Assembly (NCBI GenBank): GCA_903813345.2
Contig: CAIIXF020000006.1
Location: 18,292,348-18,356,347 of the forward strand
DNA length: 64,000 nucleotides
Direction: 5' to 3'
Origin: Owenia fusiformis
Lineage: Eukaryota; Annelida; Polychaeta; Sabellida; Oweniidae
Shown: positions 37,291 through 50,644 of the stretch, one piece after another
Numbering within the stretch: the stretch's first letter is position 1
Layout of the letters: each line of letters starts with the position of its first letter
Notes under the pieces: model-generated
The model's database searches: none
What the model saw: the letters and a program-made list of their open reading frames with translations, nothing else
Told to the model about the DNA's origin: nothing
Translations under genes and position numbers: made by a program

Positions 37291-38642
37291 TATTAAATTT
37301 ATTTCAATAGAATACAAAAAATGTAAATACAGACATGTAAATTCTTAAATCGCCACAATGGCATTATATAAGAATAGGGGGCAGGTGGAAGTAGAAGTGG
37401 CAGAGCAGGCAGGGTCTTGGACTAGGGCAAGTGTGACGGGACTTGAGGATACTAGAGATGGATAAGAAGGAGGGAATTAGCTATTGTCTTTGATAAAATT
37501 AACAATGAGAAGTAGTATTTGGGAATTTGCATCTATGTTTAATTTGGGAATTCCTGTTTTCAAAATAGCTATGAAATCAGTTTGAGAGAGATTATGACTG
37601 AAGATGTTTGGTTCGAGATCAGTGAGTTTGTCCATGAATTGCTGTCTTTGTATAGTAAGTAAGTCACATTGAAAGAGAAAATGTTTCAGAGTTTGTGGTT
37701 TTCCACAAGTGCAATTAGGGCTGTCAATAGACTGAAAGTTGTGAGCGTAGAACTGGGCTTTGAAGTATAGGTCAGCTCTCACTTTATTGAGAACTATTTC
37801 TTGAACCCTTGTTAGATTAAGCTGGCTTGTTGACAAAATCGAGGGCGTTTTTTGGAAATGTACTCTTTGGTGTTTTTTAAAATTCGAAAGAGTATTCTTA
37901 GATTTAATAGCAGGTGGAAGATTGATCCAATTTGAAATTGCAGCTGGTATTGCTGAGGTGGAGAATCTATTTGAGCATCTAATGGGCATTTTAAATGCTT
38001 CATTATATCTCAATACTCTGTTTGCATGGTTTCTAAATTTGTCAAAAATATCAGTTACATAGGGAGGACTTGTACCATTTACAATTTTGAACATAAAGTT
38101 GTTAATCTGGATACTGCGTCTTGATTCAAGAGTTGGCCAATTGAGTAGGTTTAAAACCTTTTTTGAACTGCTCCCTTGGATACACCCAGAACAATAAAGT
38201 GCAGCTTTATAATAAAGACTGTCGAGTCGTTGTAATAGGAACTTTGAGGCTGTGCTGTACAGCTATAAAAATATCATTTTTATGTAAATTGTTACCAAGG
38301 AATGATTTAATTAACCTCCAATAGTTTTTATCAGATTTATTGAGTTGGTCAATTGAGGAGATAGTTTTGAGTTCATGTGCCTCTTTGGCTTGTTCAATTA
38401 GTTGGGAAACTTTAGAAGCTTGTTGATTATAATTGAATTTGTTAACTTGATTAGGAGCTTTTGAAAATTTCTTATATAAAACTTTCTTTTTTGATATTTC
38501 ACGTTTAAGATTATCATTGAACCATGGCTGGTCATTTGACCTTACAGTGATGATTTTATTTGGAATTTTGGATTTGTATATGTCCGAGAGTTTTTCAATA
38601 AAGTTAGAGGTAGCTAAGTCCAAGTCTATGTTTAAATATAGA
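37291..38642 (-). pseudogene. LINE (non-LTR retrotransposon) remnant lacking the RT core
   Basis: On the minus strand, 38731-38207 encodes a stretch with SNDQPWFNDNLKREISKKK and NYWRLIKSFLG, typical of the linker between endonuclease and reverse transcriptase. Near 38230 it jumps in another frame to LQRLDSLYYKAALYCSG and then to 38094-37477, MFKIVNGTSPPYV through a Cys/His cluster (CTCGKPQTLKHFLFQC), typical of the C-terminus after the RT. The several hundred residues of RT between them are absent, so the copy is dead. CTAGGTTATT at 37285 and CTAGGTATT at 38643 look like its target duplication. Confidence 0.8.
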
Positions 38643-39809
38643 CTAGGTATTGGTGTTTCAAGGCACTCGGGGGATGCTGTTGACGCTTGGTGACACATTA
38701 CAATGGTGACACATTTCAATTGACATTTCAAAAGTAATAGTCGATCATTTCTGTTTTATCATGTCAATTTTAGTAAAATTTGCCAATTTGAAGTAAAATT
38801 ATAACAGAAGAGACCCAAATGTGAGGTCATATTAATGACTGCACTCAGTAATCTTCAGTCAAGCTGACGAAGTTTTTCATGAAAGAGTTACTTTCTGGTG
38901 TGGTTCTAAATTGAATAAGTATAAGCAGGTGCGATTTCAAAAATGCAAATTTAAAGCAAATTTCGCAAAATTTAGTTATTGATATGTAGAGATAGTCCAT
39001 TAGGGTATGGTTGAAAACAATTATGGTACAAATTTGGTACTTCTGACTATATAATGCTTTTTTATTCAAAAGTCAATTATATTATTCTTATTTTGACTAT
39101 CAAATGATTTTCATATATCCGAATAACCATTATATTAGTTTTTGGCAAAGTAAATAATAGTAGGGATCACACAAGGATCAGCTGTATTGAAGATTGGTCA
39201 TACTGGTATATGCCCTGTCGCTCTAAGATCAACGGCAATGAATTGTGATTTTTCAGTTGAAACAGGGAAACAAACACATTATCATTATTTTGTTTAACAT
39301 TTAACGAATAATTTTCTTTTAAACGTAGTAATTTTTCAAAACATCACTAAATATGAAAAAGGTGTAGATAAAGTGGATCCTTGTGTGAGCCCCATTATTA
39401 TTTACCTGGCCAAAAACGAATATAATGGTAAGTGTAATATATAGAAAACATTGAATAGGTAAAATAGGAATATAATTAATAACAACTGTGACTTTTGCAT
39501 TAAAATGGCATTTTAAGGTCAGAAATGTATAATTCTTCAATATTATTGTTTTTAATAAAAATGACCACACCTAAATGGACTATCATACATATCAAAATCA
39601 AATCTGCCTCCTATTTCATATACTCGCTGCTATTATTTGAAAAAAAAAAGATTTTTGTCAAACTCATCTTTTTGCCGGTTGCACCTTGGGGCAAGCCGTT
39701 TAGCTCTTACGTGTCACTTTTTTGAGTGCAGACAAGTAAAAATGAATAGTCAATGAACCAATCTATAATGACTATGGTTCAACTCATAGTAACCTACCTC
39801 AACATCAGT

Positions 39810-41190
39810 TAATGGGATTTTCTGGAGTTTTGACGCATACATGATGTATATGTATTGGAATGTATACAGGCACTCCATCTTTTTAACTGCTAATTGTATA
39901 TCCTCTGGTTGTTTCAAAAGCCTGCCATCTTTTAGCTGTTCCCATCGCCAAGGTAACTACCGAGCTATTATTAAATAGGGCTTTACTTATATTTTGCTAT
40001 CATTAATCATAGATCTAAGATGTTTTACACATACTAATCTTAGTTGAGACTCATGCCTTAGACAACCACGAGGACAACGAGTCGTCTTCAAACTTCTTCC
40101 TTTAATTGATTAATTACTACATAAATTAAAATTAATATAGAAAGATACCGCCTCTGAACTAAATCATAAACTAACTAATCGTACATTATGTTGAAAGCAA
40201 AAGTATACTCACGCTCGTATATTGCATGGAGTTTTTCTGTTTGCATTTCATTTACAGTTAATTAAGGATTCAAAGCGAGGTCAATTAATTGTGAAAATGA
40301 AACAAAAGACCAACACTGATTAATATGAACCAGAAATTAAAACATTTCCTTATTCAGAGAAATAAACTGATCCAATGTTTTTCATTGCAGGTATTGCATA
40401 TTCAAAAGTAAGGAGCCTTTAACACGCAAACCACTGTGGGAGATGGGGTTTGAGGGTAAGGTGTCTACATGTTCCCTACGTATGTTTGACAACTGGAATG
40501 TTAGAAACTTATTAAGTTTGTTCCTTAATTTACAATAGTTCGGATTTTTTGACAACTTTAACGATTTTCTTAAAATTGCCAAACATACAGAGTTTGATAA
40601 CTGAATCCATATGGGACATCCGGTTAACCAAACTTAATGAAGGGGAGTGTCAGACCTCATTCGTGGATTACATTTCTTGAAGCGATGGGACTAATTGAAA
40701 AAGTCGGGTATATAATAAATACATAACATATTGATTAAGATATCAGATTCCTCATTAGATGTAATTATGTCGCATAGCTTTGGCATATATCATTGTTACT
40801 GCTACTTGCTTGTCAATGGTTGTTTATTGTTTCTGTTATTGTTTCCCTTTGCCTATTTAATACCTAACAATTCAATGGATATATTGTGTATATATAGATC
40901 ATGTAAATATTACTACAAATCATGGGCTTTCACAGAAGGGTATGCAACTTCCCATATTTCATACATTGCTTTAGGTTTTCAAAATTGGAGAAAAATGCTT
41001 CCTTTACACATTCCAAGAAAAATCTTATTTTGTACTTTTCTAGTATGATTTAAAGAAATAACTCAAAATAAAAACATGATTATCTGCATACATGTTGATA
41101 ATTTAATTATAAATGGAATTCATCATAATTATGGCAATAATGAAAGTGAATATTCTATCACAAATTATATTTTTAGCTTCCTAATCCTGG
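39810..41190. other. Non-coding stretch, nothing recognised
   Basis: It is AT-rich, with short open frames (40382-40582, 40731-41048) that show no family motif. No repeats stand out. Confidence 0.45.
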
Positions 41191-41195
41191 TCATC

Positions 41196-41308
41196 TCAAC
41201 CCCAAGTCAACTCAACCCCAAATCAAGTCAACTCCAGTAAAACTCAACCCCAAGTCAACTCAACCCTGTAAAACCCAACCCCAGTAAAACTCAACCCCTA
41301 TATTTCTT
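41196..41308 (+). repeat. Simple minisatellite
   Basis: CTCAACCCCAAGTCAA-like units alternate with CCAGTAAAACTCAACCCC units, about seven degenerate copies. Confidence 0.75.
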
Positions 41309-41459
41309 CAATTGATAAACTTATAAGAAAGTTTATTTTGATTATTCAGTTTGTGATTTTCATTCTTAGACCACTGCCTTTTAGATTAAAGTTGATAATG
41401 AGTTTATCTCCAAAATCTCAACATGGTACTAATAGGATTAAAATATGGGTCACTTTCCA

Positions 41460-41600
41460 GGGGCATAGCCAGCTTTCAGTCAGGAGGGATGCGATCGCCC
41501 AAAAAATCAGGTTTTCAGTCAGGGGGTGCCGATCGTGGCATATTCGAGCCAAAAAAGATATGTTTTGACAAAAAATGATGCACCCCTCCTGGCTACGCCT
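41460..41600. repeat. Dispersed-repeat fragment with inverted ends
   Basis: GGGGCATAGCCAGC at the left faces CCTCCTGGCTACGCC at the right. Inside, TTTTCAGTCAGGGGGTGCCGATC repeats an earlier TTTCAGTCAGGAGGGATGCGATC. It is probably a short non-autonomous element. Confidence 0.5.
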
Positions 41601-41653
41601 ATATGCTTTCAGTCTATCAATTAGTAAATGTTAATGATTTTGTTAATGCATGT

Positions 41654-41747
41654 TCATATAAATAAAAATTTATATTACATTGTTAATTATTTCTAAATTA
41701 TCATATAAATAAAAAGTTATATTACATTGTTAATTATTTCTAAATTA
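41654..41747 (+). repeat. Tandem duplication of 47 bp
   Basis: TCATATAAATAAAAA to TTCTAAATTA occurs at 41654-41700 and again at 41701-41747 with one substitution. Confidence 0.85.
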
Positions 41748-44700
41748 TCTAAAATTTGATTTCAAAAGATGTCTTAAATTAAATAATAGTGACAACTTGA
41801 TGACTTATCCTTGAGCTTAACCGTTTTTTGGAATACTTTCACAACTTTCAATTCAAAGTATCATGCAAAATGCTAGATTTTCAGAAATGAATGACTTAAA
41901 TTATTCATCATAAACGGGCGTGGCCAGGCATGGGGCAGGCGGGCAAAACGATCCTCCAAAAATCTATATTTTTACTTTTTTCAACTAAAATTTTGGAAAA
42001 TAAGTTCAAAGGTAGAAATACACATCTTTCCATCTTTTTTTATTCAGTTGTTAAGAAGAGCATTTCGGATGTGTTCTATTGATACCTTTCGATTTATAGG
42101 AATTCGTTGAAAGCGATGATTTTTAACATCAATGTCAATTTATTTCTAATTTTGTACTCTCAAATTCTCAAGATGGCGTCAGACGCCGCAACAGATGATG
42201 ACACCATTGGCAAATGCTTCCATCTTAACAAACTCTTGAGAAAAATCGAGTGTCCCTTCTTGCCCCGTTTCCCGTTTTACTCCGGTCTCCCCTAGCATGT
42301 CGAGCTTAGGTGTACATAACTCACAGATAGTTGCTCAATTGCGCACGAGTGGTGTGTATTATAGATCACACACAATACTGAGGTTCAGATATACGCTATT
42401 AAATTGAATAAAATTCCGAATATGTCGTGTTATTTTCGTGTTATGTTTGCTATGGTAAAATGAATTATTCAACTGTAACACTAGGTTATATGGAGATGAG
42501 AATCTAATTGACTATTTCAGATTGTACACCTCAACATAAATTGTGGTTGCCTCACCAAGAACGTGGTTTTCCATATGCATTGCTGAATTCCCAGACCCCA
42601 GCTACGATATATCTTGTCGCAAATTATCGTTCATCAACGTAGTATGCAGTTTCGGAGGTATTTGCAATTATCTCAGTTGTTTTCAAAGTTTCTTTCTAAA
42701 TACAATTAGAAAAGTGACTCGTTCAAATTGTGAATAATTATTTTTGAATGTGTATCTTTCCCCTTAGGAGGATCTGGATGAGGTGATAAAACTAGCGACG
42801 GATATCCTAAGTGTTACTATGGTTACTGTGAGATGCTCCCATTCAAGAAACAGTCCCGGATTACAGCGATCTACCAGCCGCTTGATCTTTGTGTCACAGC
42901 CCGTGTACAATGAGCAATTTCTCTTTTTGATGTTTTGATATCATCACGTCATGGGTAATATTAAATTGAAAGACTTGTCTTATATTTCTTGACATTCAAT
43001 CTAGGTTTAATAACTCACTGTCATTCTAAAAACTGGTTTCGACAGAGGCCTACAGGGCCGCACTTGCTGCATGTAATTTCACATCCATGGCTATTTATGA
43101 ACTACAATCACAGTCTTTGTTTGTTTTGAGGCGTGTTTGTTTAAACACTTTAAAGACAACATAATTGATTGTTTTTTATAATTTTTACTTGGAGTTATTT
43201 AACAACATGACCAGTTAGAAAAATGAAGTTAATACAAAAATATCTTGGAGGCAGCAACGTTGATGTTTTTATATAGAAATAGCTTAAGAATCCGAACTGT
43301 GCCATCCCTGGGGATGCTATCATCATACAGTATACACCCTCCTCATAAACTATCGCAACCAATTGTGCCCTTTAATATTAAGGGTTATTTATGATGATAA
43401 TAACAGCTATATTCCTTTAATATACACGATTGTACTTCGCGGAGAAACTGGGATATTACTTCGACCTTAAACATTCCATTTACATCCTCAACCGTTGACC
43501 CTATTAATTTACCACTTGATGGAAATCGGCCAAAAAATAGACTTAGGGCCAAAATTCAAATTCGAGTGCCAGTCGATTTATGAAAAATTGACTTTTCGTG
43601 GCTTGTGATCGCCAGACTGCTAAAACGCCAAGCTATACTATCCTTACTATAATTCTCAAAACTTGTCGAAATGGAATCCCATTCAAAGTCGTAATTGATT
43701 AAATAATGTCACTTCCATAATTATAAATTGCTAAAACATGTTACCACGAAGGAAGCCATTCTTCTAATATACAAGATTTGAGTATCTCATCTTTACAAGT
43801 CACCATTGCCAAAGATGAGGCACCATTGCCAAATACCCAAATGCAGAAACTGAAAAAGGTATCCCTCCTAAGTTGGCTTCTCAATCTAGCATTCCCCTCC
43901 AATACTGTACAAAGTGAACTCACCAGTGTACTTGTAAAAGATTGACAATTTTCTATATATAAATGGAAAAATAGATGGCAGCATGGGTGTTGGTAGGGCC
44001 AGAATACATGGAAACATATTACAAGAGTCAACCCATTTCTTGATCTGACATGCAGTTCCATTACGATCAACTTAAAACACCATTGGAATGTAACTATATG
44101 AGTTTATCGACATGTGTATTATGATTTATCATTACAATTCCAATACGCGATAACGTTCAATTTAGGTCAGTTTAGTTACCTCCCGTCTGAAGAGCTCTCA
44201 TGCATGGTACAACTTCGTCTACATCTAGGTTCTTTCCCATTGGATTACACAGGGGTGCTATTTTGACTCGTTCGGCGGGCCAATGAAAATTTGGCCCTTC
44301 CAAAGTGATGCATCATGGGAGATATTTATGTTAATTACCACATGAACTTTTATCGCGAATAGGAGTATTGTGATCCTTATAAGAGTAAATGAACTTTTAG
44401 AGGTTTTTCAACAATGTGAATGGGGATTTAGCCCGACCTTTTTCAGAGAACTTGAAAAACTTTTTGAACAAAGATAAATAATTATACAAATCAAAGTTGT
44501 TTGATAAAAATTAAATTCAGAATTCAAATATGCCATCATATAGAAAGAAATGTCTTTAATGGTTAAATGCAGATTTCCTCAGATTTCATTAATACGAGAC
44601 GTTAACGAAACTTCAAAGCCATATGGAAAAGGCTCTATTCAAGGGAAGCGCCTCACAAGACGGTTCTCTTACCGGTTTCATTAAATCCGATGGTTCCCCC

Positions 44701-47552
44701 TCAAAAATTTAAAAGACGTTGTAAATATAAATATGATACATGTTTTTTTTTTGTCACGTGACATACTCTGTAACAATACCCCCACCCTTAAAGAAAATGG
44801 CAAAATCATATTAATTCTCATTAATATTAACTAGATAAAATTACTCAATGAAGTGACTGCCTATGAGGCATAGCGGATCAATGTGGGTAGGCGGCAGCGT
44901 TGGTATTAGATGTCCATTACATTACGAGTGTCTTTTACCGCCACAGCTTGCAGCTGAAGAACATCTTGGGTGACCATTACTCTCTCATATAACCTGATAA
45001 TAGGATTAAGACAAGGTAAGATATAAGTATATTTGAAAAGGATATTCGATAGCATAATAAATGCGAACTTTATTTCACTTCATACAATTTTTCTTTAATT
45101 GTTTTATATGCATTTGGCATCCTGTTGTCAGGTCATTTTGTATGTTATCAATTTACTTTGATGCGATAATAAATAATAATATGGCAATGAAAAGTACGTT
45201 TCCAGTAGAAATTAAATAAGGGGATCCATATATTTATGTTTTGGTTTGTATTTATTGTATTTATTGTATCCGCAACGCGGATTGAGAGTTATAATCATAG
45301 TTTGCTGGGATACTGTTGTGGTTTGGTTTTCATTATGGCTGGTTGTTGCGCTCAAAGACTTTTCTTTTTCTCATGTTTTGTAATACTCTTTGATCACCTT
45401 TGACACAATGCTTGCATGTTTTGATGTTAACTAATGTTGTTCTTCAACATGTATTGCAATAGCTTCACTATGAATGATCATGACATATCGAATGGTCTTA
45501 TTGTTTTGTATTAACGATTTCTGAATGGGGCGGCTTAAGTCACAACTTCTGTGCATGTCAGAATTCTTGGGAATTACTTCCAATGACAAGTTCTCTTATA
45601 TTAACTTATCTAATCGTGTTATGTATAATGCATTTTGTTCTTTCCCCTTTAATGATAATTCATATCGGACTCCATTTAAAATTATAGATAAGGATTGTTA
45701 TCCGAGATTTTTGTAAAAATTGTTTTTTTTATGTCCCCTTCGATAAATTGCACTGCGGTGTGGGTTTTGATCACACAGATAAAAAGTAAAAGTTGTCCTC
45801 GAAGATTCCTGGAGATTGCTTAAAGTGTTCTTGAAATGAATCGGAAACTATTCTCAATATTCGGTAGTGAACCATGTTATTTCACACCTAATTATAATAC
45901 TTTTAAACTTTTATCAAGTTCTACAAATTTTCTTAGGCTTAATAAACATGTTTTGTTCTTAGTTGTGATTTTGACGTCATACACTGACTCACAAGTAGGT
46001 GTTCATCATAAACATTACATTGTTCTATTTATCAGTCTTCTACTTAATGCTAATATGGATTCTAGTTTCTCAACAATAGCGAAAACAAACACCAACTAGA
46101 CTTCAAGTTTATTACAAAATGTTACCAGAGATCAATAAACATCCCCTTACTCACAACAATTGTCTAAAATATTGATGTCGATTTTGGTGACAATAACTTT
46201 CTGATTGATTTTCTTATCCATCTCCAAGCAGGAATATGAAATAAACCCCCATTGTGCTTGACATTTACTACTCAACTGATACCATCTGAATCTAAACCAC
46301 TGTCCAATTCAAAGGATTTTCTGATAAGTCATAAATGAATTCTTTTCATATTAACAATACCATCGTCTGCGTTTGGAACATCTTCAAGTATTATTGAAGA
46401 CAGAGAAATAGCAGAACTCAAGGAGTGAGACAAGTTATGGAGATGTTTCGACAAGAATAATTATTTATTAATATCTTACCAAATATTATAGACTCTAAAG
46501 ATTATTCATATCGATTCAAACCGTTCAAATCAAGGAATTACGGGCCGGGTCCCTGGTTGGTTACCTGAACGAGTTCCCCATTCCATTTCGTTTTAGTACG
46601 CGGGAGGTCAGTTGAATTTATTTGCTCTTTTTGATTGATATTTTGAGTTAATGGGGACAAGCGGCTTTGATGGCCATTGGTAATGGTTTTGAAATTGCAA
46701 AATCTCCATAAACACCACGGATTGTTCCTTAAGGGTTTCAGACACACGTTTAGTGTACATATTGTATTACCACTGACCATAAATTCACAATTACAATCCG
46801 TCTTTACAATCGTTTTTTGTTACAAAATGGACTCCTTGAATCGTATTATTGCGATGATAACTCAGCTAAATTGCTGAAGCAACCTCAGTATCGCTACACG
46901 GTTTAGACAAGACAAACGTTTAAGAAACATGACCCCAATGATCCCATTAACCTGTAGACTACTAGTTGATGTAAAAATATGTATCTAGAAATGATCCAAT
47001 GTAAAATATCTTCTTATGGGTTAAGTTACTTTAATCCTTGGAAGAGCACTGAGCAGATGTACGCTATGGTTAAGACTGTGACGTTTGAGTGATGCCAATA
47101 TCTATTTGGAATTAATTTTACTCATGCTTCGTTAATCCCATCTTGTTGTGCAAGTGTGTTAGTTTGATTTTTTAAACTTTGTTTGAACTCTCATGGCTTA
47201 TTCTGTTGGTACCGATTGGTTAAAAATGCATTTATAAGAATAGTTAGTATATTTTTAAGTTTGCAGACAGAGTCTAAGAGGGATCGATTACGATGAGGTA
47301 TTTTAACATTTCTTAATTGAACTATATTGGTATTTTAAGACTATCACCAATATTCTTCCTTTCCAATTAAAACCAATATCCGTTTCATCCGATCTCTTAG
47401 CATTCCCTTTTAATTACGGTTATGGGCATGGCCAGATAATCTTTATGTTGAAAGGCTTTCTTTATGCTTAACCCTTGTGTCACTTTTTGTTTTGCCTCTT
47501 AGCTTATTTTTGTACTAACCACATCCTTAAAGTAAAACAGTTGAGACATCTG
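41748..47552. other. Non-coding stretch with weak exon-like spots only
   Basis: No gene can be supported. Weak spots are an ATG in AAGATGGCG context at 42174, an acceptor-like TTTCCCCTTAG before an open stretch at 42769, and a possible minus-strand first exon at 44180-44240. None shows a recognisable domain. Confidence 0.4.
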
Positions 47553-48029
47553 CAGGGTGGGCCAAAAAACCAATACCCATGTAATTTATTATATCATTTC
47601 AAAGATAATTCATGATCATTTCCTTAACAATATAACACCATCTGATTAAAAACAGTTGTTTTTATGTGGAGTTAGAGGCTAACTGCGGATTTTCAAATTG
47701 TGGAAAATGGAGGGAAATTTTAACTTTGGCACTTTCAAAAGAGGTACATTTATACAAGTTTAGTGCAAAATTCACGAAATAATACTTATATAACAATTGT
47801 GTATTACTCTTAAATGAATTTATAATGATTGAGTCAAGCATATTGAGACCAGCAGTGAAATTCAAAAATGTTCATTATTTGAAGAAAACAAAGGTTTTCA
47901 ATCGGATGGTGTCATATTGTTGGAATACTATTTATCTTTAAAATAATATATAATAAATGGCATGGTTAAAAATATATCATATGAATCATTCTTCTTTAAA
48001 CTTGGTTATAAGTTTTTTAGCCCACCCTG
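47553..48029. mobile_element. Mariner/Tc1-like non-autonomous element
   Basis: The ends are CAGGGTGGGCCAAAAAAC and the reverse complement of CAGGGTGGGCTAAAAAAC. Arms extend about 170 bp and share GTAATTTATTATAT and ACACCATCTGATT with mismatches. The right flank is TA while the left is TG, so one target base has probably mutated. It is 477 bp with no transposase. Confidence 0.75.
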
Positions 48030-50430
48030 TATATCTTGTAAGAAATGTCCCTTTTATTTAGCTATACATTCACATGATAAATATATAGATTCGACATATC
48101 ACCGCTACAACAGAACCCCGAGGCGATACTCCAAGGCAACCATTTTCTTTCATAGAGGAAAAGAGCAAGTGATCTCGTTAATCAGTGATATAACTTTTTG
48201 GCAACATAAACAATACTAATTGTAAAGGTAACATCTAAACTCTAAACTACAGATGATTCTTAATTTATACCGTTCTGCCATGCATTCCGGTCCCAAAAGT
48301 CTCTCCTTCTGCAATTTGCACCTGAGTTACTGCCTTTGAAGGCTATATTCACAAATACATCTTGCAATGTCGTGTTTGTGCTGACACAATCAATTGCATC
48401 ACTTTTATTAACATTTAAAACAATGGACTTATATTTTTAGTCCCTTAGCTCTAGCTAGCTTCGATAAATGAGAGGGGAGTGCAAAAATATTTCAAATCTT
48501 TTTGGAGTAAGACAGTCGCTGGATATTATCACTGTTTGAACGAACATTTACAAAAGCTGGATTGCGTTCTGAAAACTATTTAAGGATTTAAGCCCTGGAC
48601 CTCGGCCCTAGACTCAGTGCAATGTGGAATGGACATACCTTGCAATCAAAGGTGTTGCTTTCAAAACTTTGCACGACATGTGGAGCACCGAGCGTTAATT
48701 ATTTCGGAAACAAACTTAATTTGCAACTTCAAAATGTATGAACTAAATAATGGATTCTCAAGGCGATCCGTTGCAAATAAAATTCACCAATAAAGGTCAT
48801 AAATAAATTCTTGTAGTAGCACCAACAAAACTCTAATTATTTAGGGCAAATATCAAAATGTGAACGACTACCTTGAATATGAAATGGAGGTAAATGGTCT
48901 ATTAAAAGTATCTTGTTGTAATCGCATAGAATTTTCCAGAACAAAGTTCATTCATAAATTGTTTATTATGGGGAGTAAATAAAAGCTAGTGCATAATTAG
49001 TGTGTGTTCTTAATTAATGGGGATTTTTACTTTCATGAAGCCACGTCGATTGAATCCGTCCATGTGGTAATAAACACAAGGTCGGTCGGCGCATATTGAA
49101 TATTCACGATTTTATTGGAAACGCTGCCAACAATATTGTTACGAAATGTATTGAAGTGACAAATGAAGAACCTGTAAAGATTATCAATGTCCAAACAAAT
49201 TTCGGACATTAGAGAAAGCCATAAAAGTGCAGCATAATTGAGACACATGATTGGTAATAATGATATTCATGCGTTACACTTCCAGGGTATTTTTTAATTC
49301 ATACATCGGTAGTTAACACAGAATCGACAATTCGATTCTCATCGAACATACTTTATCAATGTCAAATGTCATATCAGAAAGGTGCTTTATGCAATCTAGC
49401 ATTGTTCAAATAGTACAATTTGTATCTTTGTCACATTAATGCTAATAATGAATGAATAGAGACAATAGCAAGTGAATTACCTTGTTGATCAACATCGGCC
49501 TCAATAGTCTAAATTGCATCGGTGATATATATGGTTCCATTGTATCAACTATTTAGGAATGAAAATGACATAATGAAAACGTAACTATAGTGCGAATTAT
49601 TACATGTAAATACGCAGCTGGTTATTTGTAAATAATGTGCGAGATGAAATCAAAATGAGGTATAATCACACCGGAATACCATGACAACGGTGAAGTCATA
49701 TACCGTTGTCACAAATGGCGGACATAACCGTGCTTCAATTAGATTTTCATGAACTGTATTTGTTTAATAGAGCACCTAGACTAAATTCTTTTGGTTAATG
49801 AACAACGATTAATCAAAGTGTCTTTATACTCATTGTACAGTTAATAATGTTCTACCATCGAAATAAAGTCTTTAATTTAACCGATCAAAATGAGATACGG
49901 GACAACGGACACTGTATAAATTGTGGCCCTGCAGTGGAATAACCTCTGCTATAATTGTAGAAAAGGGGATAACCAAATTCACCAGCTGCCTCCACTTCAC
50001 GAAGTACCACATGGAAGAAAGGTTTACTTAGTGTAAGGTCAGGTGTGTCCGAAGGATTTCTTAAGGGGGGGACTATTGCGCACAGATGGGTTGTGCCGCC
50101 AACATGCCAACGCAAAGTTTTGACGATGCGGAGTACCAGAAGTTAGGTGATCCCCAAGAAAATTTGAAATATAGACCCTCTCCAATATACCTTCTGAGCA
50201 TGTATAGAGAGTCGTCATGAAATACACATTTTACACCTGAACTTTAAAAAGGCTATTTTGACATCCCATGTTAAGTCAACGGGGCCGAAGAAAATTATGA
50301 ATTGTGGAAATAGGAGAGACAGGCTGAATCCAAATAAAACGAATGATCCCGTATTATAGAAGAGGACCTAAAAGGCACTTTAATTCAAAGTTTAGACACT
50401 GAAAAGCCAAGGTCCAAATCTAAAGGTCAA
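48030..50430. other. Non-coding stretch, nothing recognised
   Basis: There is only a small perfect hairpin, TGACAACGGT (49682-49691) facing ACCGTTGTCA (49702-49711). Open frames are short and featureless. Confidence 0.45.
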
Positions 50431-50644
50431 AGGAGAGGGAGTTGTTTTGTAGAATGAATCGTGGGAGTTTCTTCATGCATTTCGCTTATGTTTTTCATCA
50501 AAACACATCAATTCACTTAAAAACATTTTATTGACTATAAGACTATAAGATTGCACCATACTCCCTAAAAATATTTCTCATTTTCAAGGATTATGTATGG
50601 ATTAACACCCAGGTATTTTCATTTTTCGAACTTCAGAGGACTGG
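50431..50644. repeat. Left arm of a 5-kb inverted repeat pair
   Basis: It pairs with 55171-55398. Shared phrases include GGGAGTTGTTT, CGCTTATGTTTTTCATCAAA, AAAACATTTTATTGAC, AAATATTTCTCATTTT and CTTCAGAGGACTGG. Confidence 0.7.

Larger units (their letters stand above)
35019..39809. mobile_element. Large foldback structure of about 4.8 kb
   Basis: The outer arms (about 35019-35490 and 39310-39809) are inverted copies, roughly 85-90 percent alike by eye. They start GATGTTGAGGTAG and share GCTAAACGGCTTGCCCCAAG and CACACAAGGATCCACTTTAT. Inside each arm a second copy of the same module lies in opposite orientation (35600-35850 and 38970-39200), so each side can also fold on itself. The look-alike small frames at 35255-35461 and 39319-39570 come from these arms. 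The centre holds an AGGTCA minisatellite and a LINE fragment. There is no transposase, so it is a candidate foldback transposon. Confidence 0.65.

Noticed and set aside
41196-41308. Telomere-like AACCC repeats
   Set aside because: The units are long and irregular (CTCAACCCCAAGTCAA) rather than TTAGGG/CCCTAA repeats, so this is a simple minisatellite.
42107-42295. Open frame with an AAGATGGCG start
   Set aside because: The ATG context is good, but the peptide after it has no family signature and no following exon could be joined.
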